Assembly: GCA_015494385.1 (NCBI GenBank)
Contig: WGBJ01000356.1
Span: 1 to 6,093, forward strand
DNA from: Marinosulfonomonas sp.
GTDB taxonomy: Bacteria > Pseudomonadota > Alphaproteobacteria > Rhodobacterales > Rhodobacteraceae
Direction: 5' to 3'
Length of the DNA: 6,093 nucleotides
The position numbers and the translations under genes are program-made. Below, piece by piece: positions 4,830 through 6,093 of this stretch (position 1 is its first letter; each line of letters begins with the position of its first letter). Under the pieces are notes generated by a model. It had not been told where the DNA came from, made no database searches, and saw only the letters and a program-made list of their open reading frames with translations.

Positions 4830-5843
4830 TTAACCCCTGTTGCGGCGGCGGTTTTTCCGGGCGGCGGGGGTGGCGTCATCGGTGCCGTCCGACGCCGAGG
4901 AAAACCCGCCAAGCACTTCGGCGATGGTTTCAAATGTGGGGCGCGGGCCGGGTGTGTGGGCCTCGAGCGCGGCGCGCATGGCGACCAGATGTTCGGGCGT
5001 GGTGCCACAGCAGCCGCCAATGATCGTGGCGCCGCAATCCGCGGCCAGACAGGCGTATTTGCCCATAAGTTCCGGTGTGCCGTCATAGTGGATGTGGCCG
5101 TCGTGGAATTTCGGGATACCGGCGTTGCCTTTGGCGATGATCGGGCGTTCCGACCCTTGCGCGGCAAAGCCAAGGATGGTGCGCAGCAGGTCGGCCGCGC
5201 CCACGCCACAGTTGGCACCGTATGCAATCGGCGGGTTCTTCAGCTTTTCGACCATATCGACCATGCCGGCCGATGTCAGGCCCATCATGGTGCGCCCGGC
5301 GGTATCGAAACTCATCGTGCCGCACCAGGGCATATCGGTCAGCGCAAAGGCTTCGGCGGCGGCTTTGTATTCTTCGGGGGCGGAAATGGTTTCGCACCAC
5401 AGAACATCGACGCCGCCTTCTTTCAGGCCCTCGGCCTGTTCGTGGAAAATTTCGACGGCCAACTCGTGGGTCAGTTCGCCCATTGGCGCCATGATTTCAC
5501 CGGTCGGCCCGACCGAGCCAGCAACGACGATGGTCCGGCCCGAGGCATCGGCCACTTCGCGGCCAAGTTCGGCGGAAACACGCGACAATTCGCGGGCGCG
5601 CTTTTCGGCACCGTGCAGTTTCAGGCGCGAGGCGTTGCCGCCAAAGCTGTTGGTCAAAAACAGGTCACTGCCCGCATCCACAGCCCCGCGATAAAGTGCG
5701 CGAATCTTTTCGGGGTGATCGACATTCCACAGTTCCGGCGCATCGCCCGAACTCAGGCCCATGTTGAACAGCGTGGTGCCTGTGGCCCCGTCCGCCAGAA
5801 TCCAGTCCCGTTCGTCCAGCATACGCGATAGGGCGTTGGTCAT
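4830..5843 (-). CDS. bmt: Homocysteine S-methyltransferase (betaine-homocysteine methyltransferase / MetH N-module type)
   Basis: A 337-residue zinc-dependent homocysteine methyltransferase (Pfam S-methyl_trans type barrel), making methionine in the cytosol. Visible elements are the N-terminal ILADGATGTTLFNMGL (residues 15-30), TNSFGGNASRL (64-74), VAGSVGPTG (107-115), and the zinc ligands C212 in GANCGVG plus C277 and C278 in GGCCGTTPEH. The substrate loop KGNAGIPKF is also present. After about residue 300 comes a low-complexity tail ending in a basic cluster (ARKNRRRNRG). The ATG at 5841-5843 is preferred: GAAAGG lies nine bases upstream, whereas the in-frame GTG at 5864 has no such site. 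Related genes are usually annotated betaine-homocysteine methyltransferase. With a cobalamin carrier next door, methyl-cobalamin may be the real donor, so donor identity is open. Bmt is used here as the family symbol only. Confidence 0.9.
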   Translation of the reverse strand: MTNALSRMLDERDWILADGATGTTLFNMGLSSGDAPELWNVDHPEKIRALYRGAVDAGSDLFLTNSFGGNASRLKLHGAEKRARELSRVSAELGREVADASGRTIVVAGSVGPTGEIMAPMGELTHELAVEIFHEQAEGLKEGGVDVLWCETISAPEEYKAAAEAFALTDMPWCGTMSFDTAGRTMMGLTSAGMVDMVEKLKNPPIAYGANCGVGAADLLRTILGFAAQGSERPIIAKGNAGIPKFHDGHIHYDGTPELMGKYACLAADCGATIIGGCCGTTPEHLVAMRAALEAHTPGPRPTFETIAEVLGGFSSASDGTDDATPAARKNRRRNRG

Positions 5844-5951
5844 TGCAATAAACCTTTCATGCACGATTTCAGGCCGCGCAAAGGGCGGCCGGTTGGCGCT
5901 GGAATGCCACGACAGGCGGTCGGGCGCAATTGCATATTAATCATAATGATC
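5844..5951 (-). promoter_or_regulatory. Putative promoter and leader of the methyltransferase cluster
   Basis: Immediately upstream of the methyltransferase gene is a GC-rich hairpin, GGCCGC with GCGGCC (arms 5885-5890 and 5872-5877 on the minus strand, 7-base loop). Further upstream is an A+T-rich island at about 5926-5951, conspicuous in this G+C-rich DNA. It contains GCAATTGC (5926-5933) and an inverted repeat ATCAT-A-ATGAT (5940-5950). On the minus strand TATGAT (5939-5944) is a fair -10 hexamer, but no good -35 is spaced from it. The hairpin may shape translation, as its arm ends about 29 bases before the ATG. I could not match the leader to the known SAM-II, SAM/SAH, SAH or cobalamin riboswitch cores. 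Confidence 0.35.
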
Positions 5952-6093
5952 TTGAGGCGGACGGAGAACGGGGGAAATGGCCCGCGCAATGTCGAAACCG
6001 GCCATACACAGGGCGGCCCGATTTGGCGCGGCGATGTACAGGGTTTGCCGGTTCGGGGCAAAAGACATCTTGAACTGTCGCAAGCCATTGCCG
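5937..6093 (-). CDS. Possible C-terminal fragment of an unidentified protein
   Basis: A minus-strand frame is open from the window edge to a TAA at 5937-5939, giving 51 residues with no start in view. It includes RQFKMSFAPNRQTLYIAAPN and CMAGFDIARAISPVL, a mix of strands and alanine-rich helix that looks more protein-like than the alternatives. G+C by codon position, counted by hand, is about 63, 49 and 63 percent, compatible with coding. The exactly antisense plus-strand frame (ATG at 5904, open to the window end) has the same positional pattern, so it cannot be excluded on composition, but its peptide is glycine- and arginine-rich and lacks a ribosome site. If real, this gene precedes the methyltransferase gene on the same strand by 93 bases. 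The family is not recognised. Confidence 0.3.
   Translation of the reverse strand, partial: GNGLRQFKMSFAPNRQTLYIAAPNRAALCMAGFDIARAISPVLRPPQDHYD

Noticed and set aside
4956..5831. Long plus-strand open frame (291 codons)
   Set aside because: It is antisense to the well-supported homocysteine methyltransferase gene and encodes a histidine-, glycine- and alanine-rich shadow without motifs.
5872..5933. SAM or cobalamin riboswitch upstream of the methyltransferase gene
   Set aside because: A hairpin is present, but I could not align the conserved core sequences of the known SAM-II, SAM/SAH, SAH or B12 aptamers to it by eye.
5840..6088. Minus-strand 82-codon open frame covering the leader of the methyltransferase gene
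   Set aside because: Its peptide is rich in cysteine, proline and arginine with no family resemblance, and it overlaps the ribosome site and start of the real gene.

Overview
The window looks like chromosomal DNA of an alphaproteobacterium, most likely of the Rhodobacterales/Roseobacter group. The reasons are a G+C-rich composition (roughly 60% by eye), the protein family variants present (a short RNase D with a DEDDy catalytic set, a stand-alone SufE, and a Bmt/cobalamin-protein/DUF1638 trio), and tight gene packing with overlapping starts and stops. No tRNA, rRNA, CRISPR array or phage gene is visible.

Plus-strand block, 1-2150: the 3' end of purM (purine synthesis) overlaps purN by four bases (GTGA). 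After a 67-bp gap comes a ribonuclease D gene. This gene converges on a small predicted outer-membrane lipoprotein gene on the minus strand, and their stop codons are superimposed in the tetranucleotide TTAG (2147-2150). A 130-bp divergent region separates the lipoprotein gene from sufE (plus strand), an Fe-S assembly sulfur-transfer factor.

Junction 3162-3352: between sufE and the next, convergent gene lies a 191-bp palindromic element. It has 33-bp terminal inverted repeats (one mismatch), TA at both ends and no credible protein, which suggests a MITE-like non-autonomous insertion. Removing it together with one TA recreates a TTAG overlap of the two stop codons, the same arrangement as at 2147-2150. 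The element therefore seems to have inserted into the two-base overlap of two stop codons without damaging either protein.

Minus-strand block, 3350-5843, in transcription order: a homocysteine S-methyltransferase (annotated in such genomes as betaine-homocysteine methyltransferase), a cobalamin-binding methyl-carrier protein, and a DUF1638 protein. Together the first two supply the homocysteine and B12 modules of methionine synthase as separate polypeptides. The pterin (methyl-tetrahydrofolate) module and the reactivation module are not in the window. This is best read as part of a split, cobalamin-dependent methionine synthase or a related corrinoid methyl-transfer system, with DUF1638 as a partner of unknown role. 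Upstream (5844-6093) are a hairpin, an AT-rich island that may hold the promoter, and a possible C-terminal fragment of an unidentified gene on the same strand.
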